A stretch of 23,768 nt of DNA, from NCBI GenBank assembly GCA_944327425.1, contig CALVHJ010000008.1, positions 1 through 23,768 of the forward strand, given 5' to 3'. The notes beneath the pieces are model-generated. The model saw only the letters and a list, made by a program, of their open reading frames with translations, searched no databases and was not told the origin of the DNA. Both the position numbers and the translations under genes were made by a program. Within the stretch, counting starts at the first letter, position 1. Each line of letters opens with the position of its first letter. This DNA comes from an uncultured Bacilli bacterium (lineage in GTDB: Bacteria; Bacillota_I; Bacilli_A; RF39; UBA660). Below are positions 1 to 7,036 of this stretch, in pieces.

Positions 1-47
1 ATTTCAAGAGGAGGTTTGCTTTTTATTTTAGAAATTTAATTGTTAGG

Positions 48-77
48 TTGCGGACAACGTCTGCCGTATGCTATAAT
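48..77 (+). promoter_or_regulatory. Extended -10 promoter for the 194-aa gene
   Basis: TATAAT lies at 72-77 with the TG extension at 69-70 (TGCTATAAT). A weak -35, TTGCGG at 48-53, is 18 bp upstream. The ribosome site GGGAGG starts only about 6 bp past the -10, so the expected transcript begins almost at its own Shine-Dalgarno and has a leader of about 15 nt. Confidence 0.6.
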
Positions 78-97
78 GAAGTGGGAGGTTAAGTAAG

Positions 98-682
98 TTG
101 GCAAGTATAGGATTGCAAGAAATAGAAGCAGAACGTATCAGGTTATCAAAAGAAATGCAATTACTTGATAAACAATATGAGTTTTATAACCAATTTCATT
201 TTAATGAAAACTTGGGTCAAGCAATATCTTCTATAATTAGAGAGATTGATTATATTCCTTGTGTATGTCAAAAAATTGTGTGTGAGATTCCCGAACATAG
301 TGAAATAGTCAAGAGAAAACTACCTGGTAGAGAAAAAAGGGAGACTTTTGTTAAACACTTTAACAAAAAAGTTTATACTTATATCGCGATTTTAGAAAGT
401 GATGATGCCTATGATAAGTATGTTTTTCCTACTAAAAAGGATATGAATGCCTTTTTAACACATCACTCTTTAGCTTATGTTGATTATTTTGGGATACTTA
501 ATACTAAAGAGTTTGCTTTTAAATTTCCATATTTGAAATTATTCTTCCATTTATTAAATGAATGGAGACATGAAACAGGAAGAGTAACTTTAGATGATGA
601 AACGGTAGATAAGGCATTAAACATGACTTTACAAAATGATGTTGTTCAAAACTATTTTAACGTGCAAATGAAGACAAGATGA
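98..682 (+). CDS. Hypothetical protein, 194 aa, family not recognised
   Basis: I do not recognise the family. The start is TTG at 98, set by GGGAGG at 83-88 with 9-nt spacing and by a promoter directly upstream. The N-terminus (about residues 1-35) is charged and looks helical or coiled-coil. A cysteine group C-V-C-Q-K-I-V-C sits near residues 55-62, which might bind metal, but no second cysteine pair is visible. There is no signal peptide or membrane segment, so it is probably cytosolic. It appears monocistronic, with its own promoter and a terminator overlapping the stop codon. Nothing about its neighbour uvrB implies a shared role. Confidence 0.75.
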   Translation: MASIGLQEIEAERIRLSKEMQLLDKQYEFYNQFHFNENLGQAISSIIREIDYIPCVCQKIVCEIPEHSEIVKRKLPGREKRETFVKHFNKKVYTYIAILESDDAYDKYVFPTKKDMNAFLTHHSLAYVDYFGILNTKEFAFKFPYLKLFFHLLNEWRHETGRVTLDDETVDKALNMTLQNDVVQNYFNVQMKTR

Positions 683-700
683 ATTAGTCTTGTTTTTTTA
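671..700 (+). terminator. Rho-independent terminator of the 194-aa gene
   Basis: AAGACAAGAT (671-680) pairs with GTCTTGTTTT (687-696) around a 6-nt loop, with two G-U pairs, and the sequence runs into a T tract to 699. The TGA stop (680-682) lies within the hairpin. Confidence 0.7.
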
Positions 701-735
701 TTTTAAAATATTACTTGAACTATATCAATGTTCGC

Positions 736-764
736 TTGTTTTTATTAGCAATAAATGCTAAAAT
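736..764 (+). promoter_or_regulatory. Likely uvrB promoter (extended -10)
   Basis: TTGTTT (736-741), a 17-bp spacer and TAAAAT (759-764) preceded by TG at 756-757. It would give a leader of about 170 nt before uvrB. GAAC (717-720) and GTTC (730-733) form an inverted pair just upstream of the -35, but the spacing is 9, not the 4 of a DinR/LexA box. Confidence 0.5.
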
Positions 765-781
765 ATATTCGTCTATTTAAT

Positions 782-811
782 TGGATTATTAACATCATTT
801 CTAATAATCTA
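782..811 (+). repeat. Inverted repeat in the uvrB leader
   Basis: GATTATTA (784-791) and TAATAATC (802-809) are perfect 8-bp arms around a 10-nt loop, extendable by a G-U and a T-A pair to 782-811. No T tract follows, so it is not a classical terminator. It would form a weak AT-rich hairpin in the 5' leader. Confidence 0.45.
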
Positions 812-901
812 CAATAAATTTATATGAGTAAATAATATTCTTAATAAACACATGAATTTTAAAGGATCACAATAATCATAATAAAATGGAGGGAAAGTTT
901 T

Positions 902-913
902 ATGGTTATTTAA
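902..913 (+). other. Three-codon mini-ORF (M-V-I-stop) upstream of uvrB
   Basis: ATG GTT ATT TAA follows a near-ideal Shine-Dalgarno, GGAGGG at 888-893, with 8-nt spacing. It is in the same frame as uvrB and stops 27 nt before the uvrB start. It could be a leader peptide that sets up reinitiation, or the relic of an older in-frame start. Translation is unproven. Confidence 0.4.
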
Positions 914-940
914 GCTTATATTATGAAAGGAGAAATGTCT

Positions 941-2887
941 ATGTTTCAATTAGTATCAAAATATGAACCTAGTGGGGATCAACCACAAGCGATTAAAAGT
1001 TTAGTAGAAGGAATTAAAGAAGGAAGGAAGGAACAAGTTTTACTGGGAGCAACAGGCACTGGTAAAACTTTTACGGTGGCTAATGTTATTAAAGAGGTGA
1101 ATAAACCAACTTTAGTTTTAGCTCATAACAAAACTTTAGCGGGGCAATTATACTCGGAACTTAAAGAACTTTTTCCTAATAATCATGTGGAATATTTTGT
1201 TTCCTATTATGATTATTATCAGCCAGAGGCTTATGTACCGTCTAGTGATACTTATATTGAAAAAGATGCATCTATTAATGATGAAATTGATGAACTTAGA
1301 CATAGTGCAACTAGTGCTCTTATTAATTACTGTGATGTTATAGTGGTTGCTAGTGTATCTTGTATTTATGGTATTGGAGAAAAAGAAGAGTATGAAAAAT
1401 CAATGCTTGTTTTAAATGTAGATCAAAATATTAAAAGAATCGATATTATTAACCGCTTAGTTGATATGACTTATGAAAGAAATGATCTTGATTTTCATAG
1501 AGGAACATTTAGAAGTCGGGGTGATATAATTGATGTCATACCTGCTAATGAACATGCTCATGGGGTTAGAATTGAACTTTTTGGTAATGAAATAGAAAGA
1601 TTATCTACATTTGATCCTTTAACGGGAGCTATTGTTAGTGATAAGAAAACTATTACTATATCCCCTGCTTCACACTTTGTTACTAGTCCAGAAAAACTAG
1701 AAGAAGCAATTAGAAGAATAGAAGCTGAAAAAGAAGATAGATTAAAAGAATTAAAAGAGGAAGGGAAACTTTTAGAGGAACAAAGACTTAGAGAAAGAAC
1801 TAATTATGATATTGAAATGCTTAAAGAAACAGGGTTTTGTAATGGAGTTGAAAATTATTCAAGACATCTTGCTTTACGTGGCCCTGGAGAAACACCTACT
1901 TGTTTAATCGACTTTTTTCCTAAAGATTTTTTGCTAGTTGTTGATGAATCACATGTTACTATTCCTCAAGTTAGAGGTATGTATAATGGAGATAGAATGC
2001 GAAAGCAAACACTTGTTGATTATGGCTTTCGTCTTCCTAGTGCCCTTGATAATAGGCCTCTTAACTTTAGTGAATTTGAAAATAAAATTAATCAAGTTAT
2101 TTATGTTTCAGCTACTCCGGGAGATTATGAGTTAGAGCACACTCATGGTGAATATGTAGAGCAAATTATTAGACCTACAGGCTTACTTGATCCTACTATT
2201 GAAGTTCGGAAAACGGAAGGACAAATCGATGATATTATTGCCCAGATTAAAGAGCGAATAACAAAAAATGAGCGGGTTTTAATTACAACACTTACTATTA
2301 GAATGAGTGAGGAACTGACTAACTATTTAAAAGAAATGAATATAAAAGTGGCTTATCTTCATAGTGAAATTAAAACACTTGAACGATTAAAGATTATAAG
2401 AGAGCTTAGACTTGGGGTTTATGATTGTGTGGTTGGAATTAACTTACTTCGGGAAGGACTTGATATTCCCGAGGTAAGTTTGATATGTATATTAGATGCC
2501 GATAAGCAAGGATTCCTTAGAAGTGAGAGAAGTTTAATTCAAACTATTGGTAGATGTGCTAGAAATGAACATGGTCATGTTATTATGTATGCTGATAATA
2601 TTAGCGAAGCAATGGATAATGCGATTAAAGAGACGGCTAGACGTAGAGAGATACAACAAAAATTCAATGAAGAACATCATATTATACCTAAGACTATAAA
2701 TAAAGAAATTAAAGAAGTTGTTTCTAATGAAATTGAAAATAAGACGAAGAAACAGAAGATGAGTAAGAAAGAAAAAGAAAATATTTTGGCAACGCTTGAA
2801 GAAGAAATGAGAGAAGCAGCTAAAAATCTTGATTTTGAACGGGCTATGGAACTTAGAGATATTATATTAGAAATGAAAAGCAGTTAA
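941..2887 (+). CDS. uvrB: UvrABC nucleotide excision repair subunit B
   Basis: UvrB is the damage-verifying DNA helicase of cytosolic nucleotide excision repair: UvrA loads it and UvrC then cuts. The Walker A motif GATGTGKT is at residues 36-43. The beta-hairpin region YYDYYQPEAYVP follows near residue 90, and the DESHVT Walker B region and SATPG motif come later. The helicase C-terminal half has GINLLREGLDIPE and QTIGRCARN, and a UVR domain (EEEMREAAKNLDFERAMELRD) ends the protein. At 648 aa it is full length. I chose ATG 941 because AAAGGAG (926-932) lies 8 nt before it. The upstream in-frame ATGs at 923 and 935 include or crowd that site. No uvrA or uvrC is in the window. Confidence 0.97.
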   Translation: MFQLVSKYEPSGDQPQAIKSLVEGIKEGRKEQVLLGATGTGKTFTVANVIKEVNKPTLVLAHNKTLAGQLYSELKELFPNNHVEYFVSYYDYYQPEAYVPSSDTYIEKDASINDEIDELRHSATSALINYCDVIVVASVSCIYGIGEKEEYEKSMLVLNVDQNIKRIDIINRLVDMTYERNDLDFHRGTFRSRGDIIDVIPANEHAHGVRIELFGNEIERLSTFDPLTGAIVSDKKTITISPASHFVTSPEKLEEAIRRIEAEKEDRLKELKEEGKLLEEQRLRERTNYDIEMLKETGFCNGVENYSRHLALRGPGETPTCLIDFFPKDFLLVVDESHVTIPQVRGMYNGDRMRKQTLVDYGFRLPSALDNRPLNFSEFENKINQVIYVSATPGDYELEHTHGEYVEQIIRPTGLLDPTIEVRKTEGQIDDIIAQIKERITKNERVLITTLTIRMSEELTNYLKEMNIKVAYLHSEIKTLERLKIIRELRLGVYDCVVGINLLREGLDIPEVSLICILDADKQGFLRSERSLIQTIGRCARNEHGHVIMYADNISEAMDNAIKETARRREIQQKFNEEHHIIPKTINKEIKEVVSNEIENKTKKQKMSKKEKENILATLEEEMREAAKNLDFERAMELRDIILEMKSS

Positions 2888-2911
2888 AAAAGACTCTAGA
2901 TGAGCCTTTTT
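2887..2911. terminator. Bidirectional terminator between uvrB and the 266-aa gene
   Basis: AAAAAG (2887-2892) and CTC (2894-2896) pair with GAG (2902-2904) and CTTTTT (2906-2911) around a 5-nt loop with one A/C mismatch. The hairpin has U runs in both directions. The stop codons of the two convergent genes sit at its two edges, leaving 22 bp between the genes. Confidence 0.75.
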
Positions 2912-3710
2912 AGTTTGGTTTTCTAATTAAACTTTCGTTTTTTGGCTTATTTATTAAATATTGATATAATTCATTTTCATCTAAATCTTTAATATCAGCA
3001 CCGTTTTCTGAAATATAATTTAGGAAAATATTTAGAGCATTACTTAATTCATCTGCTTGTAAATAACAAGATATGCCACTGTTTAAATCATGAGTGCTTA
3101 TTTTTTCTGTTAAATCAGTGTTAAATAAATTAGGCTTTACGATACTATCATAGGAATAATTGGTAAAAACAATTAATGAGTAGCCTTTTTTTAAAAAATT
3201 AAGAGTAATATTGCTAATCTCGTGAGCTGGATAAATTTTATTACTATCCAACTCTTTTAAAGCTTCTTTATTAGTAATTATCCATACTATTCCCTCTAAT
3301 TCTGCTGATTGCTTATCACCATGTATAGTTTCAAAATTCCTTCTACCAGAAATTTTTAAACTATTTATAGAGTAACTGTCGGTATTTTGATTTGCTAAAC
3401 GTAATATTATTCTTATAGCTTTTTCTAAATCGGTAATTATTTCTTGAGAATATTCATAGGTTTGATTTATAGAATGCATATAGCCTTTTAAATGGGATAC
3501 AAATCTATTAAAGAAAAATATTTTCTTTCTAATTTCTTCCGCTATCTGTTTTTTTCCTAAAGTTGCTTGCTTATATTTTTCTTCTAGATCTAAAATCTCT
3601 TGATAATCATGAGCTAATTCATATATGTCTTTAGGTGATAATTTTTCAGCATTTAAAATATCATCTATAGTAGCATCTTCTTTTTTTAAAACTTCTATTA
3701 AACTTGGCAT
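2910..3710 (-). CDS. Hypothetical protein, 266 aa, family not recognised
   Basis: I do not recognise the family. The start at 3710 is well supported by AGAAGGA in the preceding bases and by a promoter about 30 bp upstream. Residues 1-110 look almost entirely alpha-helical and charged (E/K-rich, with a likely coiled coil around 38-60 and 85-105). Residues 120-266 alternate short hydrophobic stretches (GIVWII, YSLIVFTNY) with loops, suggesting an alpha/beta C-terminal domain. No signal peptide, membrane helix or known catalytic motif is visible. It follows the reductase-like gene on the same strand by 60 bp, with its own -10 in the gap, so it may be expressed alone or as a second cistron. Confidence 0.75.
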   Translation of the reverse strand: MPSLIEVLKKEDATIDDILNAEKLSPKDIYELAHDYQEILDLEEKYKQATLGKKQIAEEIRKKIFFFNRFVSHLKGYMHSINQTYEYSQEIITDLEKAIRIILRLANQNTDSYSINSLKISGRRNFETIHGDKQSAELEGIVWIITNKEALKELDSNKIYPAHEISNITLNFLKKGYSLIVFTNYSYDSIVKPNLFNTDLTEKISTHDLNSGISCYLQADELSNALNIFLNYISENGADIKDLDENELYQYLINKPKNESLIRKPN

Positions 3711-3740
3711 TTATATTCCTTCTTTCTTTATGTAATTGTT

Positions 3741-3749
3741 ATTATAGCA
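3741..3749 (-). promoter_or_regulatory. Extended -10 for the 266-aa gene
   Basis: On the minus strand these bases read TGCTATAAT, an ideal extended -10. No good -35 is visible 17 bp upstream. It lies 31 bp before the start codon. Confidence 0.5.
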
Positions 3750-3770
3750 TATATTAGATTAATGTAGAAA

Positions 3771-4820
3771 TTACTTTTTATTTATAAAGAAATGATTAAA
3801 TACAAAAGCTATAAATTTATTAAAGAAGCGACAGCCAATATTAAATATCATGAACAATATTCCTTTTAAATAAAATATTTTTAGTATTATCTTCATTAAT
3901 ATAAATTTTATTTTTAGTTTTAAAAGGCATTTTTGGTATATTATGTTATTCTTTTTCTTTATAGCTTGAGCGCACATTTTACCAGTATAAAGTCCATATC
4001 TTAGGCCAGATAAAGTTAGAGGATCACATGCACCTATAGCATCACCGACATAATATATGTTTTTATTTATTATTCCCTTTCTAATTCCTATTGGGGTATA
4101 TGCTCCTTTTAGATTTTTAACATTACCATCTATTCCTATTTTTTTTAAGTATTCTTTAAATATTTTATTATAGTTTAATTTGGAATTATAAACATCAGTT
4201 AGACCAATGTTGGTAATTTTCTTATAGGTACTTACCCAACCATATCCGTGTGGGGTTATACCAAAGTGTATTTCAATGCTGTCTTTCCGATTAGTTTTTT
4301 CAATTAGTTGCATGGCTATATTTTTACTTGTCTTTTTTTGATACTTAGAACCATAACCAGTAGTACCATCAGCGAAAACTAAATAATCATAGGTAAATAT
4401 TTCTTTAGTATTTGTTTTAAGGCTATTTTTAGACATATTATGACTTGTAATATGCGTGTTTTCTTTTATTAATATCCCCTTTTTACGAGCTAATCTAAAA
4501 AATTCGTAGTCTAATTCTACTCTATCGATATTTTTGTTAGTAAATAAAAACTTATTAACAATTTTTTGCTTTTCTTTATATTTATAAAGTATTTTAAAAT
4601 CTTTAATCAAACTATAGTGACATTTATCAATATTTAAACCTAAGGATTCATACTCTTTTTTGGTTTTATTTGTGATATAACCAGCACAACATTTGGATCT
4701 TGGGAATGTTTTTTGTTCTAGTACTAATATATCTTTTATCCCATTTTTTAATAAATTTAAGGCAGTTGCTAAACCTGAGGGTTCAGCACCAATAATTATT
4801 ACTTTAAAGTGGTTATCCAT
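3771..4820 (-). CDS. FAD-dependent oxidoreductase, geranylgeranyl-reductase family
   Basis: This is a flavoprotein of the geranylgeranyl reductase / FAD-monooxygenase-like superfamily, whose characterised members reduce isoprenoid double bonds. An N-terminal Rossmann strand-loop is followed by an acidic residue at E35. A cysteine pair is at 44-45, in the region usual for this family. TPHGYGW (189-195) matches the P-x-x-Y-x-W substrate motif, and GDAIGACDPL (259-268) is the C-terminal FAD motif. The nucleotide loop reads GAEPSG (11-16), where the family has GAGPAG, so the middle glycine is replaced by glutamate. Residues 300-345 are rich in F, I, L and K and may anchor it to the membrane. The substrate is unknown; a polyprenyl lipid is an inference. 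AAGGTG lies 7 nt before the start. Confidence 0.8.
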   Translation of the reverse strand: MDNHFKVIIIGAEPSGLATALNLLKNGIKDILVLEQKTFPRSKCCAGYITNKTKKEYESLGLNIDKCHYSLIKDFKILYKYKEKQKIVNKFLFTNKNIDRVELDYEFFRLARKKGILIKENTHITSHNMSKNSLKTNTKEIFTYDYLVFADGTTGYGSKYQKKTSKNIAMQLIEKTNRKDSIEIHFGITPHGYGWVSTYKKITNIGLTDVYNSKLNYNKIFKEYLKKIGIDGNVKNLKGAYTPIGIRKGIINKNIYYVGDAIGACDPLTLSGLRYGLYTGKMCAQAIKKKNNIIYQKCLLKLKIKFILMKIILKIFYLKGILFMIFNIGCRFFNKFIAFVFNHFFINKK

Positions 4821-4840
4821 AAAAATACACCTTGGCTTAT

Positions 4841-4849
4841 ATTATATCA
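4841..4849 (-). promoter_or_regulatory. Extended -10 for the reductase-like gene
   Basis: The minus strand reads TGATATAAT, 21 bp upstream of the start codon. A TTGAGA lies only 14 bp further upstream, so the -35 is poor and the TG extension probably matters. Confidence 0.5.
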
Positions 4850-4912
4850 TAAAGTATTCTTCTCAACGCAAAAAATATATATAACTTTACATATATATTT
4901 TTATTTATATTT

Positions 4913-5029
4913 TCATATAGCATTTTCTTTTAGAAATTTCTTTATTCTTTTTTCATCTTTTCCTTTGTATTGGTTGCTAAACAATACTGAAGTTCTTTTA
5001 TTGCCATCAATAAATATTTGCTTTTTCTC
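4913..5029 (-). pseudogene. Fic-domain remnant (C-terminal fragment)
   Basis: The minus-strand frame from 5029 to a TGA at 4913-4915 encodes 38 residues beginning E-K-K and containing I-F-I-D-G-N-K-R-T-S-V-L-F. This matches the Fic/Doc core motif (H-x-F-x-D-G-N-x-R-T), here without its catalytic histidine. A stop codon (5030-5032) sits just upstream and no start is available, so this looks like the tail of a decayed Fic-family AMP-transferase or toxin gene. The fragment is short and the assignment rests on motif resemblance alone. Confidence 0.5.
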
Positions 5030-5047
5030 TCATAATGTACCCTTATA

Positions 5048-5092
5048 AATGTGAAACAGTTTTAGCTTTATTTACACATTTTGTTTCACATT
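5048..5092. repeat. 11-bp perfect inverted repeat at the VOC gene end
   Basis: AATGTGAAACA (5048-5058) and TGTTTCACATT (5082-5092) are exact complements around a 23-nt loop. One arm covers the stop codon of the VOC gene. No U run follows on the minus strand, so a terminator role is uncertain. It may instead be a protein site or a scar next to the Fic remnant. Confidence 0.5.
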
Positions 5093-5456
5093 ATTTTTCA
5101 ATAAATTGAATGGCAATACCGTCAGGGTCTTCAATCATAAATGATTTTCGATTTAAGTCGCCAGTATAAATTTCTGGTTTTTGATTTAATTTTTTGGCTA
5201 TTAATATTGCTTCATCAATAGATGGTACTAGAAAGGCAAAATGATGAATTCCTATTTTAGCTAAATCACTAACATAATCATTTTTAGCATTTCTAAAGCA
5301 AAATAGTTCTAAGGTTGTATTTTGTCCTTTCATGGTTGCCCAGTCATATTCTTCATCATGAAAAATATTTTCTAACTTAAATTCTAAGACTTGATAAAAG
5401 TCGATGCTCTTTTTTAAATTGCTAACTGATACGGCAATATGATCAAATTTTAACAT
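5091..5456 (-). CDS. VOC-family (glyoxalase/dioxygenase-fold) protein
   Basis: A 121-aa single-module protein of the vicinal oxygen chelate superfamily, the size of one glyoxalase I or lactoylglutathione-lyase-like subunit. It opens with DHIAVSV (H6) and continues with LELF (E50), IHHFAF (H71/H72) and a C-terminal DPDGIAIQFIE (Glu near 120). These fall at the four metal-ligand positions of glyoxalase I-like enzymes, so metal binding is likely. The substrate cannot be told from sequence and the active protein is probably a dimer. AAGAAGGGA precedes the ATG. It follows the WYL regulator gene on the same strand after about 60 bp that hold a -10 and a tandem repeat, so it may be controlled by that regulator (inference). 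Confidence 0.85.
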   Translation of the reverse strand: MLKFDHIAVSVSNLKKSIDFYQVLEFKLENIFHDEEYDWATMKGQNTTLELFCFRNAKNDYVSDLAKIGIHHFAFLVPSIDEAILIAKKLNQKPEIYTGDLNRKSFMIEDPDGIAIQFIEK

Positions 5457-5479
5457 AAAATTCCCTTCTTTCTAAGTAC

Positions 5480-5485
5480 ATTATA
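5480..5485 (-). promoter_or_regulatory. -10 box for the VOC gene
   Basis: TATAAT on the minus strand, 23 bp before the start codon. The -35 position has no good match and is next to a tandem repeat that could be an activator or repressor site. Confidence 0.45.
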
Positions 5486-5494
5486 CTACATAAT

Positions 5495-5515
5495 TAGGAA
5501 GTATATAGGAAGTAT
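5495..5515. repeat. Tandem 11-bp direct repeat upstream of the VOC gene
   Basis: TAGGAAGTAT occurs twice (5495-5504 and 5506-5515) with an 11-bp period, one helical turn. It sits 10-30 bp upstream of the VOC -10 and ends on the stop codon of the WYL gene. The placement fits an operator, possibly for the adjacent WYL regulator. That link is inference. Confidence 0.4.
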
Positions 5516-6096
5516 TATAATAAAGTTAAATTATTTAATCTCTCAAAATTTAAATATCTAATGTCACTTTCATCTTCAGAATAAATCACAATTACAAACC
5601 ATTTACTATCATAAACGAATATTTCTAAGGGAAATACGATTCTTTCTTTTTTAGTTCCTTTACTAAAATAAGTAATTTTTATTTTTCTTTTTTCTTTTAT
5701 TGCTTTGCTAATTAGGTTATATTTGTCTAAATTTTCTTTAGACATTTTTAGTGATGATAACTCTTCTTTTTGAATATTAAAAAATATTTTGTTTCTTAGC
5801 TCTATTAAATTCTTTTTTTGATTTATATTTGTTGTTTCATTTATTAAATCCGTTAATTGGTTCATATCTTTTTTTGTAAAGGTAATAGTTGGTGTATTTA
5901 TTTTTTGATTTATTACATAGCCACCATATGGTCCTCTTATTCTTTCGATATAAATTCCGGCCATTTCTAAGTCAGTAATATAAGTTCTTATCATGCGTTC
6001 GCTTGTCTCTAATTTTAAAGCTAAATCTTTGGCACTATATTTGGTACCACGAGAAAGTAACTTTAATACCATTAAAGTATTTGATATTTTTGACAT
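5515..6096 (-). CDS. WYL-domain helix-turn-helix transcriptional regulator, short
   Basis: Residues 1-60 form a DeoR/HTH_11-type winged helix (YSAKDLALKLETSERMIRTY, then GIYIERIRGPYGGY as the wing). Residues about 125-193 resemble the WYL domain (ITYFSKGTKKERIVFPLEIF, YDSKWFVIVI), which in other proteins senses a ligand. At 193 aa it is about two thirds of the usual 300 and lacks the C-terminal WCX extension. It has no cysteine, so it cannot sense Fe-S clusters through Cys ligands as IscR or SufR do. It is the third gene of the suf operon, 22 bp after the scaffold gene, with AAGGGGA before its ATG. Autoregulation of the operon or control of the VOC gene is possible but not shown. Confidence 0.85.
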   Translation of the reverse strand: MSKISNTLMVLKLLSRGTKYSAKDLALKLETSERMIRTYITDLEMAGIYIERIRGPYGGYVINQKINTPTITFTKKDMNQLTDLINETTNINQKKNLIELRNKIFFNIQKEELSSLKMSKENLDKYNLISKAIKEKRKIKITYFSKGTKKERIVFPLEIFVYDSKWFVIVIYSEDESDIRYLNFERLNNLTLL

Positions 6097-6118
6097 AATC
6101 TTCCCCTTATTAAAAACT

Positions 6119-7036
6119 TTATTTTAAGAACCCTTTTATAATTACTTCTTCAGCTTCACTCTCATTTAGGCCTAGGGTCATTAATTTATTTAGTTGTTCG
6201 CCAGCAATTTTTCCTATAGCTGCTTCATGTATTAAATTAGCATCAATATTTTTAGCATATATTTCCGGTATTGCTTTAACTTTACCTTCATCTTTAATTA
6301 TGGCATCACATTCTATGTGAGCATAACATTTGGTATTTCCGGTAATATTTGAAATAAATTCTTGATAAGACGTGCCTTCAGCTACACTTCTACTGGTTAC
6401 ATGAACACTGGCATTTTCACCATTTAAGTCAACTACAAATTCGGTTTTTGCCGTCCCACTTCCGGTTGTAAGTATTTTTTCAGATATTTCGAGAGTAGTA
6501 CTCGTTCCTAACTCGGCTTTGGTTATTCTAGTTGTGTTATCAACACCTTTTATTTGGGTGCTATCCATGGTCATAGAGGAGCCAGCTTTCATATAAATTT
6601 CAGTTGTGGGATTTAATATTTTCTTTCCGGATCCTATTCCTTCGCCATAATGCTTTTCGACATATTTTACTTTGGCACCTTCCTCTAAATAAAAGCGATG
6701 AATGCCGTCATGTTCCGAGTCTTTGTGTTTGTCATTGTGAATGCCACAGCCAGCAAAAATTATAACATTAGCATTTTTGCCAATATGAAAATCGTTATAA
6801 ACTACGTCAGTTAAGCCACTTTGGGTAATAATAACGGGTATGTGTACTATTCCAAAAAGAGTATTTTCCTTTACATAAATATCTATGCCACTTTTATCAG
6901 TTTTAGTGATGATGTCAATGTAAGAATTTACTTGGCGTTTAATACTTTGACCATTCTTTCTAATATTATAAACTTCAGCTTCCTCATTAAAAGTATCACT
7001 AATCTCACTTAATAATTCTTTATCGATATTATTCAT
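6119..7036 (-). CDS. SufB/SufD-family Fe-S assembly scaffold (SmsB-like, minimal SUF)
   Basis: A 305-aa beta-helix SUF core protein, much shorter than SufB (about 470 aa) or SufD (about 420 aa). With SufC it matches the two-gene SUF-like minimal system (SmsC-SmsB type). Characteristic stretches are AGCGIHNDKH (95-104), HDGIHRF (109-115), CYAHIECDAII (237-247) and HEAAIGKI (270-277). C243 aligns with the cysteine of SufB that is essential for cluster building, and C97, H100, H109 and H113 are also candidate ligands or structural residues. It would bind SufC and assemble clusters in the cytosol. Its start overlaps sufC by 8 bp and is preceded by AAAGGAGG. No SufS, SufU or SufE lies in the window, so the sulfur donor is encoded elsewhere or is not needed. 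Confidence 0.92.
   Translation of the reverse strand: MNNIDKELLSEISDTFNEEAEVYNIRKNGQSIKRQVNSYIDIITKTDKSGIDIYVKENTLFGIVHIPVIITQSGLTDVVYNDFHIGKNANVIIFAGCGIHNDKHKDSEHDGIHRFYLEEGAKVKYVEKHYGEGIGSGKKILNPTTEIYMKAGSSMTMDSTQIKGVDNTTRITKAELGTSTTLEISEKILTTGSGTAKTEFVVDLNGENASVHVTSRSVAEGTSYQEFISNITGNTKCYAHIECDAIIKDEGKVKAIPEIYAKNIDANLIHEAAIGKIAGEQLNKLMTLGLNESEAEEVIIKGFLK

Noticed and set aside
717..733. LexA/DinR (SOS) box at uvrB
   Set aside because: The half sites GAAC and GTTC are present but separated by 9 bp instead of the 4 bp of the Bacillota consensus.
923..940. uvrB start at 923 (MKGEMS extension)
   Set aside because: The AAAGGAG ribosome site lies inside that extension and is correctly spaced for ATG 941. 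UvrB proteins begin close to the FQLVSKY motif.
4693..5048. Plus-strand frames opposite the reductase and Fic remnant
   Set aside because: Low-complexity shadows of minus-strand genes with no ribosome site or recognisable content.
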